This document shows positions 23,239-32,834 of a stretch of DNA of 64,000 nucleotides, piece by piece. The stretch comes from Alitta virens. Taxonomy: Eukaryota; Annelida; Polychaeta; Phyllodocida; Nereididae. A program made the position numbers and the translations under genes. The first letter of the stretch is position 1. Every line of letters starts with the position of its first letter. Under the pieces are notes generated by a model. That model was not told where the DNA came from and ran no database searches. It was given only the letters and a program-made list of their open reading frames with translations. Location of the stretch: the NCBI GenBank assembly GCA_932294295.1, contig OW028584.1, forward strand, positions 32,497,969 through 32,561,968, in the 5' to 3' direction.

Positions 23239-23519
23239 TCAACCAATTACCCCTCGGGGCGTGCGTCATCCGTGATCAAACGTTATTGTAACGTCATGCC
23301 TCAGGGGCTTCTCTTCATGTCGACAGCATTGAGTTAATTAGAATAACTTATTGACTAATGGTCTGCTTTACTAGTGTAGCTTTTATGTTATGTCATGTAC
23401 GATGTGAAGTTAAATGGTAAAAAAAAAAAAATTCACTTTATTTACACTCGGAACAAAAATATTAGTATGTATTTACGCTGAGTGTGTTTGTATGTATTAC
23501 TGTTTAATTCTAGGTATAT

Positions 23520-25270
23520 TTTCTGATGCAGCAGAATATTGGTGACAAAATGCTCAAGGTTATCATTAGTATGTATGATAAGGCAAAAGCAAGAGTAAAC
23601 CAAGGTGGTAATACCGGTGGTTCTATTGACAGCAAATGTGAGGTATTACAAGGTGGAATCCTCAGCCCAAAATTATTCAATGAATTTATGTCAGATCTAC
23701 CCGATCATCTTGAAAAATCAGATGGAATAACATTAGGTGATTTTACTCTTACACATATATTGTATGCCGATGACATCGCACTTGTAGCTGATTCTCCTAA
23801 TTGCATGCAAAATAGTATAAATTCACTTCATAATTACTGTAAAAAATGGCACCTTATTGTAAATGTTAGTAAAACCAAAGTGATGCAGATTGGTAACAAA
23901 GCAATAAGCACCTTCTTCTGTAATGGGGAAAAACTAGTAAATGTTGACAGCTTCAAATATCTTGGCCATATGCTTACTAATAAGCGTAGAATACATAGCA
24001 AGATGACGGAATACCTCTCAACACAAGCTCATAAAGCGCTCTTTGCACTGCAAGGTGATTCAAAACAAGCATTAGGAAAAATCGATCCCATACTATCTCT
24101 TCGAATGTTTGATACCTATATTTTACCTATCCTGGAGTACAATAGTGAAATATGGACAAGTGAAAAATCTATGCCTGAATTAGAAAATTTGCAACTTGCA
24201 TATCTTAAAAACATATTAGGAGTTAGAAAACAAACACCATCTTTAGCAGTCTATGGTGAAACAGGTAGATTCCCATTGCATGTCAGACAGAAAATTAGAA
24301 TGGTGAATTACTGGATAAGATTGGAAAGAGCACCTGATGACAGTTTACTTAAGAAATGTTTAAATGTTCAGAAGGAAATTTATGTGAATGCAGTAAATGG
24401 AAATAACTGGTTCAGTAAAGTGTGTCATGTATTAAATAACTGCAACATTGAATATGATATTAGTAACCTCAGAAACTTTGACATTGATAATATCTCTAAC
24501 ACAGTGAAACTAAGACTCTATGAAGCCGAACATGAGCGACTTATAAATGCAATAAATGACAGTTCACAACAACCAAAACTTAGGACATATAAACTATTTA
24601 AAACTGATTGTAGAATAGAACCTTATCTTGAATTGCAACAAATTCGCAAAGTGTTAACTAAAATAGCTAGATTTAGGACAAGTTCACATAGCCTGAAGAT
24701 TGAAACAGGTCGACACCATAAACCAATAATTCCTGCTCCAAATAGAATATGTGAAAAGTGTACGTTAAACTTTGTAGAAGACGAAATTCACTGTTTGATT
24801 GTCTGTCCTGGTAATGAGCAACACCGTGTTAACCTTTTTTTGAATGCAACTAAATTTATTAACAACTTCTTGTCTCTAGATGATATAACTAAGTTTACAG
24901 CAATAATGACAAACAAGGAACCTGAGTTATTAATCAGTTTAGGAAAGTTTCTCCTTCAAGCTGATGTGTAGAGAAAACCATCTCCTGTATCCACACAGTT
25001 ATTAATTTAGTTTATTAGTTTATTAGTTATGATGTGCTTGTCATGTTTTGGACTTTGAGAGTGAAATGTTTTTATTAGCGGCTTGTATTTTTTTCTATTG
25101 TGTATGTGGATTTTAAACACGTATTATAAGTTAACTTGGTGGCTGGAACCTTGATTATTGAAATTTTATTGCTTTCTGTACTTACATTAATGTCTCTTTC
25201 ATGTTATCTTTTAACTGAATGACATATGTATCATTTATGATATTTTACATGTCAATAAAATCTATATATA
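23520..25270 (+). mobile_element. 5'-truncated non-LTR retrotransposon inserted in the Polinton
   Basis: The frame 23,526-24,971 (481 codons; first in-frame ATG at 23,526) starts inside the reverse-transcriptase palm. It has the conserved QGGILSPKLFNEFMSDL block, the catalytic YADDIALVADS block at 23,761-23,793, the thumb-side region (FKYLGHMLTN) and a C-terminal Cys/His cluster CEKCTLNFVEDEIHCLIVC. A 3' UTR, AATAAA at 25,254-25,259 and a short TATA-type tail end it near 25,270. The endonuclease and the first RT blocks are missing. It is intact downstream of the truncation, so the insertion is young relative to the fragments at 7.5-8.6 kb. Clade uncertain. It lies inside the Polinton and is therefore younger than it. 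Confidence 0.82.
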
Positions 25271-25274
25271 TCTA

Positions 25275-25930
25275 ATTGCATACCTCCCATGTTTGACTTG
25301 GGGCAATTGATGAGTAATTCATTGTAGATTTAAAAAATAAAATGACATTACTAAGTCAGTTCTAAAATCTTTATTTTAAACAGTAAAATAAGGATGCATC
25401 ATTTTTCATCTAAACATATGTCTGTACATATATATATATAAAATAGGATGTAAACTTGCTGTCTGATGCTGGTGCATGACATGTCAATTCGCAAGACGCT
25501 CATATTACATGTTATACATCAGTACATTAAACAGCACACCTGCGAATTAGAAAAAAATATAGCGCAATGTGTCAATGGACAAGGCGTACCTATTGACACA
25601 GCAATAACATATAAACTAGTATTATAGTCCAATGTGTCAACGGACAAGTCGTACCTATTGACAGCGACTATGGAATGTTTTAACAGCAATGATATATGCA
25701 CACTTTCATTAACAGTAAATGCATACTCGTACCATATAAGGGTACATATACAAAAAAGAAATGAGTAAAAAATAAAATAAAGTCATATAACTCATCAGTA
25801 TGTAGCGCTTGAAAGGCGAGACGCACTTTTCAACCCGAAAATACAATAGTACAATAGGCAAAGTATAAACCAATATTCATCAAAAAAAAACGAAAAAAAA
25901 AACGAACAGCAGTACGCAAGGGTCACAGTA
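25275..25930. other. Polinton left-arm non-coding stretch
   Basis: No gene seen. Contains a tandem near-duplication of about 67 bp: CAATGTGTCAATGGACAAGG (from 25,565) and CAATGTGTCAACGGACAAGT (from 25,632), each followed by CGTACCTATTGACA. Confidence 0.55.
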
Positions 25931-25933
25931 AAT

Positions 25934-26260
25934 TCAGAGAGGAGGTACTATAGCATTTCTTAGGCGATGCTCGATGATATTAGCCGGATCCAGCCACTGC
26001 ACCTCTCTCCTGAGGGGGGCCCTGCGTACTGCGGGGTGAATCACAGCCTCCACAAGCTCTTGATACGGGGGCTGGTCCTCCACAACATCACCGTTGTCAG
26101 CCAAGTCGTCAACATCGTCTCCGTCACCTCCTCCCCCCTCCCTGTCCTCATCATGGCCTTCAAATATAACGCCTTCGTCGGCAGCACCTCCATTCGCCCT
26201 CAGATCGGCTAGGGCTTGATCCAGATCATGATGTCGAATGTTAATCAATCTATGAAGCAT
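25934..26260 (-). CDS. Acidic Polinton accessory ORF, unknown
   Basis: From the ATG at 26,260 the frame gives 108 residues with a strongly acidic, Gly-rich middle (GHDEDREGGGGDGDDVDD) and a basic, proline-containing C-terminus ending in NAIVPPL. The same frame stays open upstream to about 26,413 with a hydrophobic stretch, but no ATG starts it. A sequence like TCTATGTAG just upstream of the ATG could be a 3' splice site, so the acidic part might be the last exon of a spliced gene. No family recognised. Confidence 0.4.
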   Translation of the reverse strand: MLHRLINIRHHDLDQALADLRANGGAADEGVIFEGHDEDREGGGGDGDDVDDLADNGDVVEDQPPYQELVEAVIHPAVRRAPLRREVQWLDPANIIEHRLRNAIVPPL

Positions 26261-26641
26261 TCCATTATCTACATAGACATCCCAAATGATGATACAAAAG
26301 TGCACCAAACGCAGTAGTACAGGGAGGTACAGGCCAAGCAAATCTCTCTTCTGAAAATATCCCGAAAAAAGTAGACACCATAGGTAAATATCGAAGTAAT
26401 GCGTATATTTCAAGTAATTGACATGAATAGTAGTATATCGTTTGAAACAAAAACAGGTCTTTCATATGTATTACCAATGACATTAAACATACAGAATGAC
26501 GACTATAATTTGTTCATTTCTGTCTGCCTTAAATTCTAGTCGTTCGGTTTAGGCATTCTTTTACTGGTGCATTAAACAGTTACATAGTAAACAGTCAGCC
26601 GGTCCCTAAAATTTAATGAGATATGCATTGGGGGAACATAC

Positions 26642-27331
26642 CTAAACATCGAAGGGTGTGGTACTAGGTGGTGTGCCTCGATCCATCGTGTGCATGTTGC
26701 ACCATGTCCAGTTGCAGCATTTAGCTATGAGATGTATAGGCAGGAGAAGCAATGCCATGCATTTCAGACAACACGCAATTGCAAACAGCGGTGGAACCGA
26801 GGCCCTGGCGTGACTGTTTATACGAGCATGAAGGTTCACCAAACTCACCAGTATACAGCACGTCAATATTCCACCAACAATACTGCTGATAGCAATCCAT
26901 ACAATCATGCTCGTTCCGTAACTTTGGAGGGCAGTCCTTGAGGCGATAAGAGGTTCTTCTGTAGCAGCAGTGACGGCATCCGTGACCTCTGACCTAAGTG
27001 TTTGCCTAGGTGTATCCCTAGTAGAAACTAAACACCTAACCCATGGAAACAACACCAATGTCTGACTGCAGAGGTCAGTTGAAAGTCCATCAATCATCAC
27101 TTTCTCAAACCCCACTGTGTCACTGAGACTCGTCAAATCTAAGTCAGCTTCTCGTGTCGTAATGGTCAACTTCAATCCAGCCCGATTATCCGTCGTGAAA
27201 AATGGTGCCTCAGACACATCTTTACAGAGTACAGTCCCTGATGATGTACAACTGCACTGACCTGTATTGCCGCAGATCCACGCTGAGCAATAGCCGAAGC
27301 TCAGCAGCAAAATGAGAGTAAATTCTCGCAT
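26642..27331 (-). CDS. Putative membrane glycoprotein-like accessory protein of the Polinton
   Basis: A 229-aa protein with an N-terminal signal peptide (residues 1-17, MREFTLILLLSFGYCSA). A Cys-rich lumenal segment (Cys at 20, 26, 28, 36, 88, 100) and a Thr/Ser/Glu-rich stem follow. A strong membrane segment lies at about 142-167, and a second hydrophobic, Cys-rich stretch at about 180-203 with Cys 205/206/211. The C-x5-C-x-C-x7-C opening followed by L-x-L and LDL motifs vaguely recalls an LRR N-terminal cap, but I cannot assign a family. It is not one of the core Polinton genes. A receptor-like or envelope-like role is only a guess from topology. The stop codon TAG is followed directly by GTATGT, a donor-like sequence. 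Confidence 0.65.
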   Translation of the reverse strand: MREFTLILLLSFGYCSAWICGNTGQCSCTSSGTVLCKDVSEAPFFTTDNRAGLKLTITTREADLDLTSLSDTVGFEKVMIDGLSTDLCSQTLVLFPWVRCLVSTRDTPRQTLRSEVTDAVTAATEEPLIASRTALQSYGTSMIVWIAISSIVGGILTCCILVSLVNLHARINSHARASVPPLFAIACCLKCMALLLLPIHLIAKCCNWTWCNMHTMDRGTPPSTTPFDV

Positions 27332-27836
27332 ATTAACTCAAAGAAAACACAGATCCCTCACAAATTTTACGACTGTTCTCTCACTGCAGCAACAGCTCAT
27401 GTGACTGATCGCCCCTAAACCCCTCCCAGAGGGTGGTCCAGCTTAACCCAATTTACCCCCACCCAGCAGGGGTGTTACATAATAAAACAAAAGAGCTGTA
27501 GAGAGTCCAGCCTCCTAAGACAATAGCAGGGCTATATTAGACAGTTGAGTGTTAAGTTGTACTGCATTCTACCTCTCAATATATCAGGGGTAATTTATTT
27601 AGCAAACAGGTCATTCAGTGAAAAATTATATTTATTATCAGAAATTTTTTAAATTGAACATTAACTAAATTTTTCTTTTTCACTGAATGTATGCCCTGGT
27701 TGGTTTAAAAGGACTACATGTGACAAAATCAATCGCCTGAAGCAACCAATCCGATGGCCACATAGGTTGTCCGATGCTGGTCTGTCGTACAGAGGGCTGG
27801 GGGCGTGAGAGCATTGCCCTCGAGCAAATAACTTAG

Positions 27837-27845
27837 TATAAAAAG
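27837..27845 (+). promoter_or_regulatory. Candidate TATA box (plus strand)
   Basis: TATAAAAAG, preceded by a GC-rich stretch (GGGCTGGGGGCGTGAG). About 115 bp downstream is a consensus splice donor, AAAGCAG|GTAAGTC at 27,960/27,961, so a short 5' leader exon of about 93 bp may start near 27,868. Its only ATGs run into a stop quickly, so the leader is probably non-coding. Confidence 0.45.
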
Positions 27846-28164
27846 TATGGGTCTAAGGACTGAGTACATCACTATCCACCAGTACCAGCAACTGCTACAG
27901 TCCATGCTACCAGGAACATTGTCATAGACATTCTACACTCATCACTTCGGTAAAAAGCAGGTAAGTCATTTTTTGTTTTCCCCTCTGTTTTTTCATGATG
28001 ACTATAATTTAGTATTTTGACAGAGAACTTAACAACGCATATAAGTTTTGACAAACTGTTTTTTATTTCACCATACCCCAAATCTTTACATTACGTATAC
28101 ATATATTTTATTTTTTTAGATTAATGTAGAGTGTGCGTTATATTATTATAAAAAACAAATAGTC

Positions 28165-28300
28165 ATGCAATCAATCAGTCAATCAGTCAATCAATCAATC
28201 GGACAATCAGTCAATCACGCAGTCAGCGAGTCAGTCAGTCAGTCAGTCAGTCAGTCAGTTAGTCAGTCAATCAATCATTCAGTCATTTAGTCATTCAAGC
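28165..28300. repeat. TCAATCAG / TCAG simple repeat
   Basis: Degenerate tetramer/octamer repeat within the Polinton. No coding content. Confidence 0.85.
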
Positions 28301-28764
28301 AATCAGTTTTTTTTTTGTTTTTTATTTCACATGACACAGTATTAAGTAATGACTTTTTTCTCACCAAATATAATTTTACTAATGTATATTCAATACATTG
28401 CATCAACAGTGAGAACACAGTGAATTACATTAATGGTACATTCAGTGTATGAGGTGTATATCATTAAAATGGTTGTTTCACACTCGGATATATATATGTA
28501 TATATCAATAAGCATATACTGCAATTCAATCATTCAATCAACAGGTTTGTTATTTCACATTGCTCGACCATTAGGTGCCTCATACAGCATTAGGCAAGGT
28601 ACCGTATCAGTAATCAGGTATTGAGAATACAGCGAATTAACTTAATGGTACATTCATTAGATGTAGTGTATAACGTATAGCATTAAGCGATGTCTTTCGG
28701 ATACAGATATATTAATAAGCATACACCCTAGACATAGTGATACAATGACATGACATGACCTGAC

Positions 28765-29310
28765 TCATGGTACAGTAGAACTTGATTTAACGGGGTACTC
28801 ATTAGACATAGCGTATAGACTTAAACAGTGCCTTTTCAAATCAGTTATTTCACTCAGTATGTTTAAAACATGCGAAGGGCTATATTTCCTGCTTCTATAA
28901 TAGGCATATACCAATACGTAGTAACCACAATGAGTACTAGATAAATACTCTGAATATGTTGCACAATGTTTAAATTTCATTATAAAAGCTGTCATTTCCA
29001 TGTTGTAGGTGCGCACTCCCAGAGAATCGAAAACTTCGATAAGACTGCAGTCGTCATTCGTCAATCGCGTCGGACCCCTGCTATCGTAATCGCCATCATA
29101 ATCACCATCATAAGCACCATGAACAGTCAGAATCATCCAATGACCCACCTCGCCGCGTAAGTACGAGTTTTCATTACAATTCACTATGTAACAACGCTCA
29201 CTCTTGTCAGCTCGTACATACCTCAGAGCGTTTGAGGGCATAATGGCCATGACGTAAGAAGAAGTAATATCATCATTCCAGAGTATTTCATACATCTGAT
29301 TAGTATTCAT
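28765..29310 (-). CDS. Adenain-type cysteine protease (Polinton PRO)
   Basis: A 181-aa thiol protease of the adenovirus-type maturation family (C5), which cleaves capsid proteins during assembly. The order of catalytic residues fits: His57 in EVGHWMI, Asp95 in IEVFDSLG, Cys128 in STHCGYYVLVY. I do not see the usual oxyanion-hole Gln about seven residues before the Cys (Glu occupies it), which may be drift. An in-frame Asp/Gly/Tyr repeat (residues 68-77) is an unusual insertion. The start overlaps the MCP stop in ATGA, so it is the last gene of the compact capsid block. Confidence 0.85.
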   Translation of the reverse strand: MNTNQMYEILWNDDITSSYVMAIMPSNALRYVRADKSERCYIVNCNENSYLRGEVGHWMILTVHGAYDGDYDGDYDSRGPTRLTNDDCSLIEVFDSLGVRTYNMEMTAFIMKFKHCATYSEYLSSTHCGYYVLVYAYYRSRKYSPSHVLNILSEITDLKRHCLSLYAMSNEYPVKSSSTVP

Positions 29311-30725
29311 GTTAAATAGATATTACGTGCGTAATCGATCTCAAATAACCCGGGGTAGGAAACTTTTGTGAGCATAACAGCTGATTCTTTTAGAGGCGAT
29401 TTGAAACGTAGTTCTATTCGGACACACCCCTCCCTCGTCACAGGGTAGAATTCTTCGTGATTTTGAGGTGCCAGGTCAATGACAAACAAGGTGTAACCGC
29501 CTCTGTATTCCTCGCGGGTTATTCTCGCTTGACTCGAACAATTTGACTTCCCTTTGTAGAGCTCGGAGTAGCACTGCAGGTACTTATCTTCGGAGAAGTT
29601 TAAACTCAGAGGTCCTCCTGGAGTAGGCGTCCCCGATAGACTGATGTTAATGAAAGTGATATCGTAGTGCTGGAAATTGTAGGGGTTCCTAGTTAGGCTG
29701 CCACTCATAGATTCACCAGCTACAAAGCCTAGGACAATTTTACTAGGTACACGTCCATTGAATGCATCTTCTATGTAATAGGAAGAAGTGTCTTTGGCTA
29801 GATTGAACTTTCGGAGCTCTTCTTTGGTGTAGAAATATTTCGCCCTCGAAATCTCCTTCAACATAACGTCCTGATGACCGAGTAAAATAAGTCCAGATGG
29901 AGTCACGTGTTTCAGAATCAATGTAATATCGATAATCTCCAACTTGTAATCAGTCTTTTCTTTATTAGCACTCTGTAGTCTGAACCGGCTCGATGTGGGT
30001 GTGAGATTCAAGTCAATAGTCACACCATTTAATAGATATTTGTTCATCTTGAAGACATCGACGTCGATTTTACTCAAAAGCTCAACAGGTTGACTTCCAC
30101 TCATGAATGAGGCTCTCTTTTTAAGCCCTCTATTACCCCCAAATATGAGGCTGACATCATCCATGACCTTGGCTGTGTCCTTGTGAAACATTGAGCTTTC
30201 TAACTCGGAGTCATTCAGCTCATTCTCGAGTAAGAGGGTATTCATGAGAGCTTTGTAGCTGTAACCAGTCTGCCCTCCTGTTACCACTCTATCATTAAGG
30301 CGTACTTCCACCTGAACCCAGAGTGCCTGAGCAAGGTTATTAACAGGCCCAACACTCCACGCCCCCTCGTCTTCCACACCATTCGAAGCACCACTGGTTT
30401 TGGAAGTACCACTGGTGGCAGCACCAGGAGAAGAGTACCTATCCGCCGGTGGAGCTCCTGCACCACGTGGGGGCACTCGTGATCCATCGCTCCGAACTAT
30501 TCTCACTCTGGTAGCTAGGTAGACATTTGATAGGTCAATATAAGCCGTACCCACACCTGGTACATGGAATTTCACGTCTCCCTCAGAGGAAAATTGATTG
30601 ACAGGCTTATGAGATAGGTATTTCACATCGGTAACACCTAGGTTAATAGCCGGAACGCTGAACAAATTTAATGTGTCCTCATAAGCTAGGTCTGCCGATT
30701 CTAGAACTTTTTCACCGCTTGCCAT
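29307..30725 (-). CDS. Major capsid protein, double jelly-roll (Polinton MCP)
   Basis: A 472-aa protein with features known from Polinton capsid proteins: N-terminal DLFxVP-like segment (TLNLFSVPAINLG), an NNLAQALWVQVEVRLN strand, the YKALMNTLLLENELN block, and a C-terminal PGLFEIDYARNIYLT. By family knowledge it folds into two jelly-rolls that trimerise into icosahedral capsid hexons. A Ser/Gly/Ala/Pro-rich loop at residues about 84-118 looks like a surface insertion. The frame is intact. It overlaps the preceding gene by 14 bp and the protease by 4 bp. Confidence 0.9.
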   Translation of the reverse strand: MASGEKVLESADLAYEDTLNLFSVPAINLGVTDVKYLSHKPVNQFSSEGDVKFHVPGVGTAYIDLSNVYLATRVRIVRSDGSRVPPRGAGAPPADRYSSPGAATSGTSKTSGASNGVEDEGAWSVGPVNNLAQALWVQVEVRLNDRVVTGGQTGYSYKALMNTLLLENELNDSELESSMFHKDTAKVMDDVSLIFGGNRGLKKRASFMSGSQPVELLSKIDVDVFKMNKYLLNGVTIDLNLTPTSSRFRLQSANKEKTDYKLEIIDITLILKHVTPSGLILLGHQDVMLKEISRAKYFYTKEELRKFNLAKDTSSYYIEDAFNGRVPSKIVLGFVAGESMSGSLTRNPYNFQHYDITFINISLSGTPTPGGPLSLNFSEDKYLQCYSELYKGKSNCSSQARITREEYRGGYTLFVIDLAPQNHEEFYPVTREGCVRIELRFKSPLKESAVMLTKVSYPGLFEIDYARNIYLT

Positions 30726-31113
30726 GTTTTGTGAATATGTCGCCGATCCTAGTAATTTTCTTGTTGACAGTGACGCTCTCTCCAGGGGTCTTACGTTTTA
30801 TGCGCTGTGTCCTCGACTTAGGGTGATGCTTGACTAAGGTCCCAAGATCTCTACTCGTGCTTTTATCACTTTTCGATGTCAACTCCGCCTTGGCCATCTC
30901 ATTAGACTGCTCTATGGGGGACACCACTGTTAAAGGGAAATTTCCATGAGCACTGCCTCCTTCGGTCTTACCTCTTTTGATAACGACTGCCTTAGGCCTA
31001 CTCGTCCATAGACTAGTGCGTCCAGCAGTTTTCTGAAAAAGTTCTATCCACGGTTCAGCCTTCATGGCTGTTAGCGATTTGTATCTCTCTTCCATATCAA
31101 CTCCAGAGTGCAA
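30712..31113 (-). CDS. Small basic Polinton protein (between penton and MCP)
   Basis: A 133-aa Lys/Arg-rich, probably disordered protein with a very basic C-terminus (RTQRIKRKTPG, then NKKITRIGDIFTKHGKR). Polintons usually carry a small basic gene at this position; a minor virion or DNA-binding role is an inference from charge and location. It overlaps the penton-gene 3' end by about 43 bp and the MCP start by 14 bp. The first ATG is used; Met7 is an alternative start. Confidence 0.7.
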   Translation of the reverse strand: MHSGVDMEERYKSLTAMKAEPWIELFQKTAGRTSLWTSRPKAVVIKRGKTEGGSAHGNFPLTVVSPIEQSNEMAKAELTSKSDKSTSRDLGTLVKHHPKSRTQRIKRKTPGESVTVNKKITRIGDIFTKHGKR

Positions 31114-31532
31114 TGGGTCTGCCTCTTCGAATCTCCACTAAGTTCACTCAATAATTTGCCTTGAGTATCTCTGAGTTCGAAGGAAAGGTGATGCACGTCC
31201 GCCACTCTCACTGGAACGTAGAGTACTGGTTGCATTCGGGCAAAACCATGTCTTTTTATCTCTCCAATCGGTATTGAGCGTAGCACAGGACTGTAGGTAT
31301 CACCCACGACTGAGCTTTCCAACTGACCGCATGTCACGTACATGACATCCCATTTGGACCATGTGCTATTTGATATGGGGACTGTAATGTCAATCAGCCC
31401 CATGAACCACTGCCCTTGCAGCAGAGCATTTTTTGGCGCTGTAAAAGACTCAGGCATTTGTACAGTGAAATGCCAGGGGGTGTTTTCCGGATTGATCCCC
31501 TGAGTCTGGTTGCTAGACACGTAAATAAACAT
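31071..31532 (-). CDS. Minor capsid protein, single jelly-roll penton type
   Basis: A 153-aa protein opening with FIYVSSNQTQGINPENTPW and then a FTVQMPESF strand and QWFMGLIDITVP. These match the N-terminal pattern of Polinton penton proteins (fivefold vertex, single jelly-roll). It ends with TLELIWKRDTNR. The frame is intact. It follows the integrase gene in a T-rich gap of about 35 bp. Confidence 0.8.
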   Translation of the reverse strand: MFIYVSSNQTQGINPENTPWHFTVQMPESFTAPKNALLQGQWFMGLIDITVPISNSTWSKWDVMYVTCGQLESSVVGDTYSPVLRSIPIGEIKRHGFARMQPVLYVPVRVADVHHLSFELRDTQGKLLSELSGDSKRQTHCTLELIWKRDTNR

Positions 31533-31568
31533 TTTTTTTTTTTGTCTTCTTTTTTTTTTTTTTACTGT

Positions 31569-32834
31569 CTAAGTCTTCTTCTTCTTCCTCTTCCTTTTCC
31601 CCAGAGTTTTGATGCTGTCACTGAGTAGCCACTGATTGTATTTACTAGGCCAAGATTGATATTTCACTAGGCTCTCTCTCAAACCATCTGCCCTCACTCG
31701 TGTTTTGATCACCTTTTCTATGTTGAAGAATGCGTCTGGGTCAAACCTTACAGGTGTCAACTCATTCGAATAGAAAGGTCCAGCCACCGTCTCACCGCCA
31801 TAATCCCTGAGGTAATAAACTGCTATACCATCAGAAAATTTTCTCGCTCTCACTGTAAAGACTTCGCCAGTAAACTGTTCGTCGTATGAGCGAGAAAAAT
31901 TCTTTCTACGATGGTATGAGGTCCTGACTCTGTCACCAACTGCGAATTTGTAAACGTCACGTTTCCCATTACGCGACGAAGTAACAGCCCTCCTGAAAGC
32001 AGTTGCCAGATCGATAGTGTTTCTAGTCACGTACTGATAGTCCCAAATACTCTGCTCGTACGTCTTGTTGACTTGTACAGGGCTGATACCTATGCTGGAA
32101 TGAACTGTGCGATTGTATGCCGACACTATATCTTGAAACACTTCGGTGTAAGCATAGCTGTTACTACGCTGGAAGAACTGGAACAGCCTCTTCTTCAGCC
32201 CCTTGATCATTACCTCAGCACAGTTAGCCTTGGTTTCAGTGTTTGTGTAAATCAATTTCACACCCTTCTCACGCATTAACGAGGTAACTTGAGCATTGGT
32301 AAATTCTGTCCCTCTATCGCTTCTGATGAATCGGGGTATTGCGAGTTGCGGGCGCATCTCTCCAGCTACAGCCTCTACAACAGTCTCAGCATCCGTCTCA
32401 GTATCTGACTCAGTCTCCAGACTGTCAAATATTTTCTTGAAGCCCTGGCTAACATGTTTTCCGCCTTTGCTCTTGACCGGTTCAGCCCTGCAGTATCTCG
32501 AGAAGACATCAATAGTGACCAGAATGTAAGCAAATCCGTCTTTAGCTCTCTTGAATCTCTCGCCATTGAGTACGAGTAGATCGCAGTCCCAGAGGTGATC
32601 CATACCGTGTGCGATGACTCTTCGATACCGTCTAGGTTTCTGCCTTGCCTCCTTATGCAGTGTGATAATGTCTTGTGACTTTGCCCAGTCATTGATCCTG
32701 TTTAAACTTATATTGTATCGCCCTTCGTTTTTAATGACAGAGTGTAATTTGTGGGGGCTCGTGAAACTACCAGGACAACTGGGGTCGTAAAATCGCCTGG
32801 TTAAATAAGCATCTATATCACGGGGTAGTGGCAT
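31569..32834 (-). CDS. DDE integrase, retroviral type (Polinton INT)
   Basis: A 421-aa integrase. Catalytic triad: Asp85 (LWDCDLL), Asp173 (FIRSDRGTEFTN) and Glu207 (TKANCAEVMIKG), i.e. D,D34E spacing. An Asp/Glu/Thr-rich insertion (residues about 138-160) separates the first two. The C-terminus has a chromodomain-like stretch (IEKVIKTRV..LVKYQSW..YNQW) and a Lys/Arg tail. It catalyses insertion with 6-bp target duplication, as seen at the ends of this element. It starts at ATG in TAATG, overlapping the preceding stop. Frame intact. Confidence 0.92.
   Translation of the reverse strand: MPLPRDIDAYLTRRFYDPSCPGSFTSPHKLHSVIKNEGRYNISLNRINDWAKSQDIITLHKEARQKPRRYRRVIAHGMDHLWDCDLLVLNGERFKRAKDGFAYILVTIDVFSRYCRAEPVKSKGGKHVSQGFKKIFDSLETESDTETDAETVVEAVAGEMRPQLAIPRFIRSDRGTEFTNAQVTSLMREKGVKLIYTNTETKANCAEVMIKGLKKRLFQFFQRSNSYAYTEVFQDIVSAYNRTVHSSIGISPVQVNKTYEQSIWDYQYVTRNTIDLATAFRRAVTSSRNGKRDVYKFAVGDRVRTSYHRRKNFSRSYDEQFTGEVFTVRARKFSDGIAVYYLRDYGGETVAGPFYSNELTPVRFDPDAFFNIEKVIKTRVRADGLRESLVKYQSWPSKYNQWLLSDSIKTLGKRKRKKKKT

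Larger units (their letters stand above)
27350..28760. other. Polinton intergenic region between membrane-protein gene and protease
   Basis: No convincing protein gene. Contains a plus-strand TATA/leader-exon candidate (27,837-27,960) and a degenerate TCAATCAG/TCAGTCAG repeat at 28,165-28,300. Two paralogous stretches around 28,420-28,520 and 28,620-28,740 share AATGGTACATTCA and AGCATATAC-type blocks. Confidence 0.5.

Noticed and set aside
23526..24971. The RT frame as a native Polinton gene
   Set aside because: It is a 5'-truncated non-LTR RT with its own 3' UTR and poly(A) signal; Polintons do not encode RT.
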